Shown piece by piece: positions 25,220-35,170 of a stretch of 64,000 nucleotides of DNA. Source of the DNA: Bombyx mori (Eukaryota > Arthropoda > Insecta > Lepidoptera > Bombycidae); assembly GCF_030269925.1 (NCBI RefSeq), contig NC_085127.1, positions 8,501,501 through 8,565,500 of the forward strand, given 5' to 3'. The position numbers and the translations under genes were made by a program. The notes below the pieces were generated by a model. It was not told where the DNA came from. It saw nothing but the letters and a program-made list of their open reading frames with translations, and did not search any database. Numbering within the stretch: the first letter of the stretch is position 1; the number at the start of each line of letters is the position of its first letter.

Positions 25220-25362
25220 CGTGTATGTGTATAATAAAAATGTTACATATATTCCCGTTATCTGGTACCTGTAACACAAGTTCTTTACGAACTTAACACG
25301 GGACCAGTTAACGTGGCGTGATTGTTAGTAAATATTTAATATTTATTATTTACAAGCTGACC

Positions 25363-25580
25363 CGGCAGACTTCGTAGTGCCTCAATCGATAAATAAAAGA
25401 CACATCAAGGGAAACAATCACAGGAAAAACAAAATTGTTTGTTTTTATATAATTCCGAGCTTTTTTAAGCCTTCCCTGGACTTCCACGAATAATTGAAGA
25501 CCAAAATTAGCCAATTCGGTCCAGCCGTTCTCGAGTTTTAGCGAGACTAACGAACAGCAATTCATTTTTTTATATAGAGA
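25363..25580 (-). mobile_element. Small non-autonomous Helitron, copy E1
   Basis: On the minus strand it starts TCTCTATATAAAAAAATGAA, contains GTCTCGCTAAAACTCGAGAA and ends GTCTGCCGGGTCAGCTTG. It matches 44,002-44,278, which has canonical TC and CTAG ends. Its right end is only 40 bp from the donor of ADAMTS exon 2. Confidence 0.7.
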
Positions 25581-25619
25581 TTATCATGGTATATAATAAT
25601 TATGGTATGTTTAATTTAC

Positions 25620-25839
25620 CTTAGGTCCAGCCTGATTTGTCTGCCGTCAACGGTGAGGTTATAGTGAAGAGAGTGCGGCTGCAGATGCTCCGTGTGATGC
25701 AGGTCACGGCGCGCCCTCGCGTGCCCGTGTTCGTGGGAGTGATCCACCACGTGGGAGACCAGCTCACCATCACGGGTCACTTTCAACGGGCGCACCACTT
25801 GCACCTGCGACGTATCCAGGTGTCGATGGGAGTAGATAC
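25620..25839 (-). CDS. ADAMTS metalloprotease, exon 2 (propeptide N-terminus)
   Basis: 220-bp exon with acceptor CCATCGTTCACACAG and donor GACCTAAG|GTAAAT. It enters in phase 1 (the G from exon 1 plus GT gives Gly) and leaves in phase 2. It encodes TSQVQVVRPLKVTRDGELVS, a His/Arg-rich linker (HVVDHSHEHGHARARRDLHH), then LHYNLTVDGRQIRLDLR. The pattern (V)-V-x-P-x-x-V ... L-x-Y-x-L-x-x-x-G-x-x-I-x-L-x-L is the N-terminal half of the M12B propeptide (reprolysin family propeptide). NLT is a possible N-glycosylation site. An ORF on the opposite strand over the same bases is a shadow: only the minus strand has splice sites and homology. It sits between a Helitron end (40 bp away) and a family A retroposon (108 bp away). 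Confidence 0.93.
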
Positions 25840-25946
25840 CTGTGTGAACGATGGGAGCTTAATATTTCATGATGATCTAAATACATCATTTACATCTTGG
25901 AAATTAAAAGTCTAAAGGAATCTCGGATTAAAATCTTCCGATGCAA

Positions 25947-26165
25947 CTTTTTTTTAATGCATAGATGGGTGGACGAGATCACAGTCCACCTTGTGTTAAT
26001 TGGTTACCGGAGCCCATAGACATCTACAACGTTAATACCGCCACCCATCTTGAGATATGAATTCTAAGGTCTCAGTATAGTTACGACGCATTACTGCTTC
26101 ACGGCAGAAATAGGCAGGGTGGTGGTACCTACCCGCGCGGACTCACAAGAGGTTCAACCACCAGT
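25947..26165 (-). repeat. Family A retroposon
   Basis: Poly-T at left with ATGCATAGATGGGTGGACGAG, ending AACCACCAGTAA; it lacks the GGCTGCCCCACCCTTCAAAC block found in other copies (internal deletion). It lies 108 bp beyond the exon 2 acceptor. Confidence 0.75.
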
Positions 26166-26689
26166 AAATACGAGTACGTTTTATCATTAGATTTTTTTTT
26201 CTATTATCAAAAACTTTATCTGTTTACGTTGTTTGTGTTTTGACCGAGTGCAGGTAGGTAGGTAGTAACTACTTTCTATTTCTGTCGCGAATCAATCATG
26301 TATCCAGTCTAAAGACGTGTTAAGATAGGAAGACGGATTTACGGCCATTTTTATTGAACGATAAGGATAAACGAGCTCACAAGCCACCTGGTGCTAAGCC
26401 TTAATACTTGTTATCGGAAGCCATAGATATTACAATGAAAATGGCGCTACCGTCCTTGTGAAATTAATAATAATAATAAGCCTTTATTGCTGTTTTACTT
26501 ACTAATTACTAACTTAATAAATTAAATTTAACTGCAACTTATAAACAAGTATTCCGTTCGGCGTTCGGTGTGGTTTTCAAAACAGCTTGTCTCGACATTG
26601 TCATCGACAAAGGCCTCCTCTAAAGATTGCCAATATTCTCTATTTTTGGCCATTCAACTCCAATACTGACTGACTGAATAAAATACAGG

Positions 26690-26960
26690 TATGTCAGAAC
26701 AGCATAGAAAGAAGTGTCACTGGTGTCAAGAGAAGAGACAAAGTAAGATTGTCGGAAATAAAAAGATTTACTAAATTTAAAAACGCAATCAAAATAAGTA
26801 GAACGCTGAAGTGGAGATGGACAGGACATATCTTAAGAGAGAAATACGAAAAATGGACTAAAATAATTACAGAGTGGCATCCACGGGATGGCTGTAGAAA
26901 AAAAGGAAGACAGCCAAAACGTTGGGAAGATGAAATAAAGAGTGTAGCCGGCTTTATGAC
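26690..26960 (+). pseudogene. Non-LTR retrotransposon, 3' end of pol (relic)
   Basis: One plus-strand frame reads SIERSVTGVKRRDKVRLSEI, then LKWRWTGHILREKYEKWTKI and EWHPRDGCRKKGRQPKRWED. The K-W-x-W-x-G-H-I-x-R ... W-x-P-R-x-G-x-R-x-x-G-R-x-P-x-R-W-x-D order is typical of the C-terminus of insect RTE-type elements, of a different subfamily from that at 19.3 kb. No RT core is present and the frame is short, so it is a 5'-truncated relic in intron 1. Confidence 0.7.
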
Positions 26961-29900
26961 ATTATATTACAATAATAAGAAGTCTCAATTATATTGTATT
27001 CTGGCTTTGCACCTTTCGAACCTGAATGCATGACTATATTGTGACAGATATGGATGGATGGAGGATGGTTGCTGTTGATTAAAAATGTCGATCGTTGTAC
27101 GTTCGATACAGTACTCAGAAAATGCTACTCCACTATTCTCCAGTGAATCCCTTAATATTATTTTAAGATATATACCGGAAAAGATAGAGTAGTGGTATTC
27201 TAGATCAAACACACAGTTAATTTTTAATCGATACTATCATCAATCGGGTGAATTGATATCAGACAGTAACTAGAATTAGCCATTTTTGTCTGTTTGGAAC
27301 AGCATGGCACAACAAAATAATCAATCTATCTTAAAAAGTAAAAAAAATAATAATAATGGCATCCTGCCTATTTCATGTTTTGAGCTCTGGTAATCACTTT
27401 ATATCAGTTTAGACGCGAGCTCGTGCACTCAATTACATATAATAAAAAAAATCGATCTTGTATGATCAAAAAAACAATCTCCGAAAAATCGATCTGAGAT
27501 GGTCATTTATAGTGGCAAACAGTAGCTTCAGTATACCCGTGTCGAACAGCCGTGTATCCTCTGATCAGAAAATTTCACAATTGAAACTACCATTTCACCT
27601 TTCAATGTAGGTAGTGATGTCCATACGCGTTGCTAATCGCCTAACACAAACCCCGAGGTTCGACTATCATAAAAATACGGTATTGAATTATTGTATCAGC
27701 TGTAAAGATTCAAAATATAACAAAACTAACTAAAAACGAAAGCTAACCTACATTGCATACATATTGCCATTGATTTTTGCGTTAATAGCATTTGCATTTT
27801 GTTTCGAATATGACGGCGCTTTCCAGGAAAAACGGAAACAAACAAAGGCAGCAGCACCACTGACCCGACGGCCGGTAAACGCTGATGGTAGTAAATAAAT
27901 AAAACCATCATACAACAAATCACGCGTGGTAACTGATGATGCAATTACGATCGAACCATATCAGAAATCTGATATTCGAAATGAATTTAATTATCATAAT
28001 TATTACTTGTTTTAATTTTTTTTAAATTATCAATAATTCAATTCACTTCTACTATGAATGCATTTTCTTTTATTGGCAAGATTAAACTTAAATTTTCTGA
28101 TTAAATGTTATCCAGTATAGCGCTGTTCGTGATATAATTTCGTTTATTAATTCAACTTTTTTAAATTAAATTTGTCAAATATCCCTGAAATTAGTGTTCA
28201 ATGGTAAAATAGAAAAAAAATTGAGGCAAGAAAAATTTCATATTCTATTCTAAATTTATCATCGTAAAACGAAAATTTGTTATTATAATAAAATAGAACT
28301 CGATTTCCTTTAAAAAAAATAATAATGAATACTACGCTAAATTGCATCACGTAAGTTTTTTATTTACTTGAATCCGTAGATAGACAAAACCCTTTACTTA
28401 AACATTAATCGAGTCTGATTTTGTATGAGAGTACTTTAAATTGTTTTTTTTTTCTAAAAACGATGAAAGAAACAAAGAAATGTAACGATATAATTAGCAT
28501 GACGGGCGCGTTTGTACGAGAGCGCGGGTCAATGTCGTGCCCTGCGCCCTGAACATGGCGCCATAGCACGGCGCCATCATTCCGTACATTCAAATAAATT
28601 TATGTATAATCATTATAATCTTAATGACATAATACGTATCTTCGACAATACTTTAAAGGTCTATGTTCGACAATTAATGTGTACGTGACGTTTTACACGA
28701 AAATCGTTTTCTATTTATGGAATACGTTGACGTTGATTTACGTCGCCGATAAAATAGTTTTAGCCGTGAATGAATACGGCACGACAGGTGAATTTACGTA
28801 ATTAAAACACTAATCGAAAATAAAAATCTTAACTATTGCGATATTTATCTTAAGAATTGCACTTTTTCGAAATAATCATAAAAGATATTGAATCTGTTAT
28901 CCATCTGATAAAAAGAATAATTAGAATTATTGTGTACTTGGCACATAAATACTCGTATATATATATAGCCCTATATATACTAAATGGTAATAAGCTTTTT
29001 GTGTTTCCTTATTTCAGTTTTAAGCTTAAACGTTCAATTATTTTGATAATTTTTTCCTAATGCATTGAATTCACAGTTTTCTCTAGAAAAATGATTTGAA
29101 GCATTTTTCTAGAATTTTCTTTATTTTTATACCATGAGGCTAGTCACTAACAACAAGCACGAATAGATTACATTTCATGCATTTTCAAATTAACATCGAA
29201 TAGTATGGATAAACGCGTTGGGCTTTAATCAGATAGTTTGCCTTTCTAGGGACCCTAGGTTGTACCATACATTCAATGTTTCTCAATGTTCAATTTAAAA
29301 TAATTCACCTTTGTTGTGACAAATTTCAATTTAGAAGGTTCTTTAAATAAAGTGAAACAATATGAAATCTGATATATGTTAACGCCATGTGAAAAAATCA
29401 TAGAAAACGGTTTCTCGGTATGAAATTCTATTTTGTAACAAACAATTGCATTCGTTAGTTTTATCGCTCATCGTATGAACAAATTCATATGAATTCTGCG
29501 TGCTCCGTCAGCGACCAAACGGCGCTAGACACACGATATCGCATTTAAGGCCACACAAGTTCTATACATGCCACTTGTACTTGCCAACCATATTGGTCCA
29601 ACAACGTATTCTAACATGGTAAAAAATGTTATTGTCCGATCTAGTTACCTTATTCGACTACACCTTGCATTACGCAGTGTACTTACTGTAAATTTCAAAT
29701 AAGAAGTTTCATAAATTATACCCTGTTCACACAGGAATAAATTATGTTGAAATAAGCAGTTACCGATCTGTGAATTTTCGGATTTATACAATTTATAGAT
29801 CACTAGCTTTAGGCTTACAGCTTCACTTGCATGGATAACAATTTTTGTTAAGATTCAGACAACATTAGCGATATAAACACAACTAAATAGTTTTATTAAT

Positions 29901-30317
29901 ATAACACCGTCATGATTTCGCCATTTTGTCCAAATTATTGACCAATTTATTTACACTAACCCTCATCGGCTTTCGCTCTTTCTATTCGTGGAAACCGTAT
30001 CGAAATCGGCTGCATAGTTTACCCGAAGTGAAAAACAAAATACGACTTTGCTTTATACTATTTAGAGATAAATTGATGGTAGGACGTGATGTACGCCGGC
30101 ACAAGCAAGTATCGTCGGTCTGGCTATTCTTGTTGCAAAGCATTCACACGTTCCAGTGAATAGCCGTTACTTGGATACAACTGAAACTTCAAGTTTCATT
30201 TGTTTTAATGTTAGCATTCACATGTAATATTTATCGGCGTAAATATTAAATATTATAAGCTTTATGTTTGCAATGCTCTACAGTGATAAGACGTGGCGGG
30301 CGATGTTTGCGAGTCCA

Positions 30318-30655
30318 TCATCCCGTAGAAGCAAGTGGCGGTGCATGAGCAAGAATGGTCTTATCTATCCACACCTGCCCGTCGTCGTTGAGCCTAGAGC
30401 TGAGATAAGGGTTTCATTAAAATTTTGACCCCCCAAGTATTTCAGGTCCTCTTCAGTATATGCCATTTTGGAGACCAAGAAGACGACGTGTAAGTTGCTC
30501 TCTACGTGCGTCTTGCGATAGAGCTGCCGGTGATAGGTTATATCGCCGACCCACATAGGATCTGACTCAGCGGGTATCCTGGAAATACGAGTTAGCGTTT
30601 GACGTGCTTCGAGTAGGCTCTCGACCGAGAAGCCGGGTGATCGTGGACAAAACAA
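30318..30655 (-). pseudogene. Broken ORF of unknown origin
   Basis: A minus-strand frame from 30,655 reads VESLLEARQTLTRISRIPAE, then MWVGDITYHRQLYRKTHVES and NLHVVFLVSKMAYTEEDLKY, closing at 30,365. A different frame takes over near 30,420-30,400 and reads LSSRLNDDGQVWIDKTILAH before a TGA at 30,318. The change of frame within protein-like sequence suggests a single-base frameshift in a once-coding segment. It is less AT-rich than its surroundings. I do not recognise the protein. It could be a retroelement or viral relic, a processed pseudogene, or an exon of an unrelated gene nested in intron 1. The ADAMTS phases agree without it, so it is not needed there. Confidence 0.4.
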
Positions 30656-33325
30656 TCACGGTGGGAGTAGAAGAATAGGGAAAATGGCAATCTGCACTCA
30701 AGAGCTGTGTAGCCGAATGATTAAAGTTTATTTTTATAACTGGAAGATGAAATAAATTATTTGTTATTACCGGTTACAATACCACGAAACCGCCTGGCCA
30801 TTCTGTAAACCGACCTAATTGCTTAGCGCCTCACGTGTGCGCGTGTAGGTGGAAAGCAAAACTGTCTAAAATTGTCCAACATAGCCCACTTTTTTGTACA
30901 ACGATTTAGTAGAACCTATTGATTTGAAAGAGCACTTATTCCATTATCTTTATCTGATTTAAAATCACTTTATATTCATCGAAGTACTTAAACTTCTGTG
31001 AGGCGTGATAAAATCGGAATGAAACGCAATAGGGCGCCACATCCAGTGTCTTACGTAAGTTACATTATACTACAAAGAACAAAGAACGGTCCCTAGACAG
31101 TTACAGAACCCCCGTGGTTATAATGTGTCTGTAATCTAACAGAATTAATTGTTTTTTCGTCTGAATGCCACAGCACAAGCAGTTTGGAGATATTTACGTT
31201 TGTTATTGCCTCCATATTGGGATTGCAGTAATCATATTCATTATTTTGGGGTCCGTAGACTGGTCAAGGTCAATTTTAATGATCCTAAACCTATTTCAAG
31301 TCAATTTAGCTACAGGATAATCTCGAAGATGTTTGTAAATTGTTTATAGTTAAATCACCATTGAAATTTAAAAAAAACATGGTACATTTGCATTTTTGTA
31401 CTAGTGTTCCTCCGTCCTTTCTATTTCTATCGCTGTCTATCGATATCTATCGGTTTTTAGAATTTTTAACTTTTTTTAAGTGTGATGGCCTCTGGTAAAT
31501 ATTTAAGATTAATAGGGTCGCAATGGATCGTTTTTCTCAACGTGACGTGAAAAAAATTGAAAATGAAATTGGCACCCGAAAGTAGATCGAGCCAACAATA
31601 TAGATGTAGGTATTACATCATTTTTCGAGCATAATCAGAGTATGTAAACTGTGGCATTATACGTGTATACGGCGATGTGACAAGAACAAACTCTTTACGA
31701 GTTTCCTGTAAAAATACGTGCTGCGTAACTATTTATTTTGTGACTAAATACATTTAATTTTCACGATAAGATCGTTCGCTCGTCTATCTTTAGAAACGGT
31801 GATATTTAATAACTACACTAAGAAAAAAAAGGCCCCGAATAAAAAGGTAACATTAAAAGGCTTCAGATCGTATTTATTAGACATCTGATTTCCCCAAAAT
31901 AAATTACATGCAGTTCTATTAAGTGTGCAAATTATTGCAGAAACTTTAAGACGAAGAAGATCGATTTAATGAAAATACATGTGTTGGTGTGATTGAATTA
32001 TTATCTGACGTAAAACGCCAATCATATTTTACTAACAAAATATGGTAAAGGTATGTTTCGTTTAAAATGTGCATGATTTTATGAAACGTTCAGGACTGAG
32101 TGGCCTCAATGCACATAATATCGTGTGTAAAGTGACAGTTTTACGTCACCACCTACGTCACCCCGACCAACGGATTCGCGCCTTTTCTGCACTACGAAGA
32201 TAAGGTTCCGCGTACAAATATTGAATTTACACGATAACGAATCAAGATCGTTATACTTTACTTTTTTATGGAGATAAAAAAATTCGGTAATATTTTAATT
32301 AAATCTTTTATAGCGCTCTCATCAAATGGCTTGTTAATTTTCCTTGTTGTTTTGAAGCCGGATTGTTTTGGAAAAGTTGCTTTTATAAAACGGAGAAATA
32401 ACGGAATAATTAAAAAATGTTTTTTAAATTGTTACTTAGTTATTATTGACTATTTGTATACATACGTACATGTTGAAATAGAGATAAATGTCTTCAATGA
32501 ATTTTTCTAGTAACACATAGTTCTTCAGATATTTTTTTGTTTTTAATTATGCAGAAATATGTTGAACTGCCGCGCGCCGGCGCCGTGACTATAAGTCCAC
32601 AATTCGTTTTTCAGATTTTCCTAGATGACTTTGATTACTTTTTTATATTATAATGATAATTAAATGTGGTTAAGCGCGGGTGACACAAAAAATCAAAGGG
32701 TCGAAGCTTCGGGTAATTTTTTGCATAATTATGATACTTATGCCAGAGGTTTGAAATTAGTTATTAAAACTACGTTCTCAATTTTCTGTCAATGAATATT
32801 GTATAGCACAGAATGTTTGATAAAAACGGTCGTTTTTGGTAAATGTGTTATATGTAGTTAAGTTACATTGTATTTGGCATTAAATACAATTTCAAGAGTT
32901 GATTTTCTGCTAATTCATGCTTCAAGAAAAGTTTGAACTCGAACTAAATAACAATTAATCACAGTTAATTTTCGAGTTTTGGGATTAAATATTAAAATAA
33001 CAGAAAATTGAAGTTTGAAATCAATGACACTATTTAGGTTGCATACAATTTCCCAATTTACCGTTTAACGACAATTTATCCGAAATCTGAGAAACGCTTG
33101 ATGTTCCGTATGCCCATAAACTTTGTTCGTAAAAATTGAAACATAATATTATAGAATTCATAAAGAAACTCAAAGTCGATTTGATCATCAATAAAAGTGT
33201 CAATAATAAAACAAAAAGATTTTCTTACATTGCAATTCATAAAATGTATTTGTGGTAAGTAAGTTGATATTCAAGCATTTATTTAACTTCAGAATTCATA
33301 TTTATTTATTCTCGAATGCGCGTCA

Positions 33326-33712
33326 TCTATACTAATATATAAATCTACAGTGATTTTTACGGATGTTCGGTTATAACTACTGAACCATGCATCCGATTAA
33401 CTTGAAACTTGGTATCCATGTAGAAAATACATGTACTTAATGGATAGGCTAATATTTATATGAATTTTTTTTTATTGCCCTTGTAGGCAGACGAGTATAC
33501 GGCCCACCTGATGGTAAGTGGTTACCGTCGCCCATGGACTTCAGCAATGCCAGGGGCAGAACCAAGCCGCTGCTTACCGCTTAATACTCTCCACAAGCCT
33601 CGTTTCAAGAAGGACATGTCATAGCGCTCGGGAAACATCAGTCCTTAATAATAATTACAATAAATAATAATGTTATTTTTAAATGTCCAGCGAAGCGGGC
33701 GAGTACGGTTAG
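33326..33712 (+). mobile_element. Non-autonomous Helitron with a family B insertion
   Basis: Starts TCTATACTAATATATAAA after a host A, with internal ACTGAACCATGCATCCGATT and TGGTATCCATGTAG, widespread in lepidopteran Helitrons. It ends near CAGCGAAGCGGGCGAGTACG followed by TTAG before a T (a CTAG variant). The interior is interrupted by a family B retroposon at 33,464-33,643. Confidence 0.6.
33464..33643 (-). repeat. Family B retroposon inside a Helitron
   Basis: Longer than the other internal B copies: beyond GCCGCTGCTTACC it continues TTAATACTCTCCACAAGCC and GGACATGTCATAGCGCTCGG, showing that the family extends further 5' than the 120-bp copies. Confidence 0.7.
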
Positions 33713-34522
33713 TTTTATTATAAATCTGGGACATTCGCTAATCTCCTTAATAAGTAAAAATTAAAATTAAATTCCAAATATTCCAATTCCAAGTATACGT
33801 AGGTACCGGGAAGCCTTAATCCAATTACAGACGTTTCAAACTATTTGACAAACACAAAAAGGTCCGGCGTCATGGGAACACGAAGGCAAAACTGAAGAAA
33901 TCCATCTTGTTTAAAATCCTTACGTTTGCGAACCCATGTCACCCGTCACTTCTAATTGTTTACGAGATATCAATTTTGAATTCCTCTTTGATCAGACGCG
34001 AGATTTGGATTTTTTTATTTTTTTCTCGTAACATGATCTCTCTCGGGTAGAAAAATTTAATTTTTATTATTCCATCGGCACGTGATGAATTAATATAAAC
34101 GACAGAATACACTACCTGACAAACTACGGATATTCATGCAGACTAACAATTACCTCGGCTCGAATGCTAATTTTCTCAAATTCTATTCACACGGTGTCCG
34201 TTTCTATGAAGAAGATGTCAATTTTATTAAAATTGTTGAAACGTTGCTCTACGCATAAATTCCACATTAATTCATTTAAATTTGTACTCAACGTCCATCG
34301 TAACAATTACATCACAGCATACTTGGTTGTAGTTCTACTGTCACAAAAACGATTATTTTTTAGTTATTTTATTCAACAAAAAGAAACACTGTTTTTTTCT
34401 CATATGATTGTTGAATATTTTCCTTAATTTGATCCCACCTTGAACGTTTGAAAATAAACAATTATATTACTATCAGACTTCCACAAAATATGCCGTTAAA
34501 AAATAAATATTGTCATTAATAT

Positions 34523-34770
34523 TACTGGTAGGACCTCTTGTGAGGCCGCGCGGGTAGGTACCACCACGCTGCCTATTTTTGTCGTGAAGCAGTAATGCGT
34601 TTCGGTCTGAAGGGTGGGGCAGCCGTTGTAACTATACTTGAGATCTTAGAACTTATATCTCAAGGTGAGTGGCGCATTTACGTTGTCGATGTCTATGGGC
34701 TCCAGTAACCACTTAACACCAGGTGGGCTATGAGCTCGTCCACCCATCTAAGCAATAAAAAAATAAAAAA
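34523..34770 (+). repeat. Family A retroposon touching the exon 1 donor
   Basis: Near-complete copy whose A-rich tail (AATAAAAAAATAAAAAAAA) ends within about 7 bp of the exon 1 donor on the other strand. On the gene strand the intron therefore opens GTGAGTTTTTTTTATTTTTT. Confidence 0.8.
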
Positions 34771-34777
34771 AACTCAC

Positions 34778-34973
34778 CAGTGTGCATAAATGTATCTATG
34801 CTATCCTGGACTTCTCGGTTAACGTCGTCGGAACCAAGCTCCACTCTCGTCATGTCATCAGTCCAGACGTGCTTCGCGTCGCACCACGCTACCAGCATTT
34901 GGAAAAGCAAGAGTTTGAACAATGAACACCGCACTTCCATCTTGTTGAGCACCCGAGATTCACTCGCGCGCAT
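34778..34973 (-). CDS. ADAMTS metalloprotease, exon 1 (start and signal peptide)
   Basis: First coding exon, from ATG at 34,973 to donor CACACTG|GTGAGT, 196 bp, leaving in phase 1. There are two in-frame starts. The second (34,940, context AAGATGG) gives MEVRCSLFKLLLFQMLVAWC, a textbook signal peptide with a probable cut after CDA, and has the better context. The first adds 11 residues. After the signal come KHVWTDDMTRVELGSDD and DTFMHT. The last base G joins GT of exon 2 to make Gly, a phase match over an 8.9-kb intron. The protein should enter the secretory pathway, as expected for ADAMTS. No upstream non-coding exon could be identified. Confidence 0.88.
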
Positions 34974-35170
34974 CGCTGTCTCTCGATTGAAACTTTAATC
35001 TTACTGAGTTCAGTGTCCTAACATAACCACGGCACTACTGATTCGTGTTCACTAAAAATGTCATTAAATACAATGACATTTAGGACGCTTTATGCTTGTA
35101 GTTGGATATTGATAAAGAGAACGTTATTCTTCTTCTACTCTGGTCTGCTGTCATTATTGACTACCTGTAA
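34974..35170 (-). promoter_or_regulatory. 5' flank or leader of the ADAMTS gene
   Basis: The minus strand upstream of the start has no obvious TATA box. A CTCAGTAAG near 35,003-35,011 resembles the arthropod initiator (TCAGT), about 30-40 bp before the ATG. A 10-bp inverted repeat, AAATGTCATT / AATGACATTT with a 6-nt spacer, lies at 35,056-35,081. Whether transcription starts here or in a distant leader exon cannot be seen. Confidence 0.3.

Larger units (their letters stand above)
10957..25619 (-). other. Intron 2 of the ADAMTS gene (14.7 kb)
   Basis: Intron between exon 2 (donor CTAAG|GTAAAT) and exon 3. It contains Helitrons, family A, B and C retroposons, fragments of two non-LTR retrotransposons, a MITE, a tRNA-headed SINE and simple repeats, listed separately. 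Between them (12,760-13,390, 15,340-17,950, 18,220-19,320, 20,820-22,250, 22,840-23,900, 24,020-24,430) I see only AT-rich sequence with short random ORFs. Confidence 0.8.
25840..34777 (-). other. Intron 1 of the ADAMTS gene (8.9 kb)
   Basis: Intron between exon 1 (donor CTG|GTGAGT) and exon 2. It holds two family A copies, a retrotransposon relic, a broken ORF of unknown origin near 30.3-30.66 kb, and a Helitron carrying a family B insertion. The remaining stretches (27,050-29,920, 30,720-33,320, 33,720-34,520) are AT-rich with nothing I can call. 29,990-30,090 resembles common lepidopteran interspersed debris. Confidence 0.8.

Noticed and set aside
25637..25915. 92-codon plus-strand ORF over exon 2
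   Set aside because: It is antisense to the ADAMTS exon, which has splice sites and propeptide homology on the minus strand.
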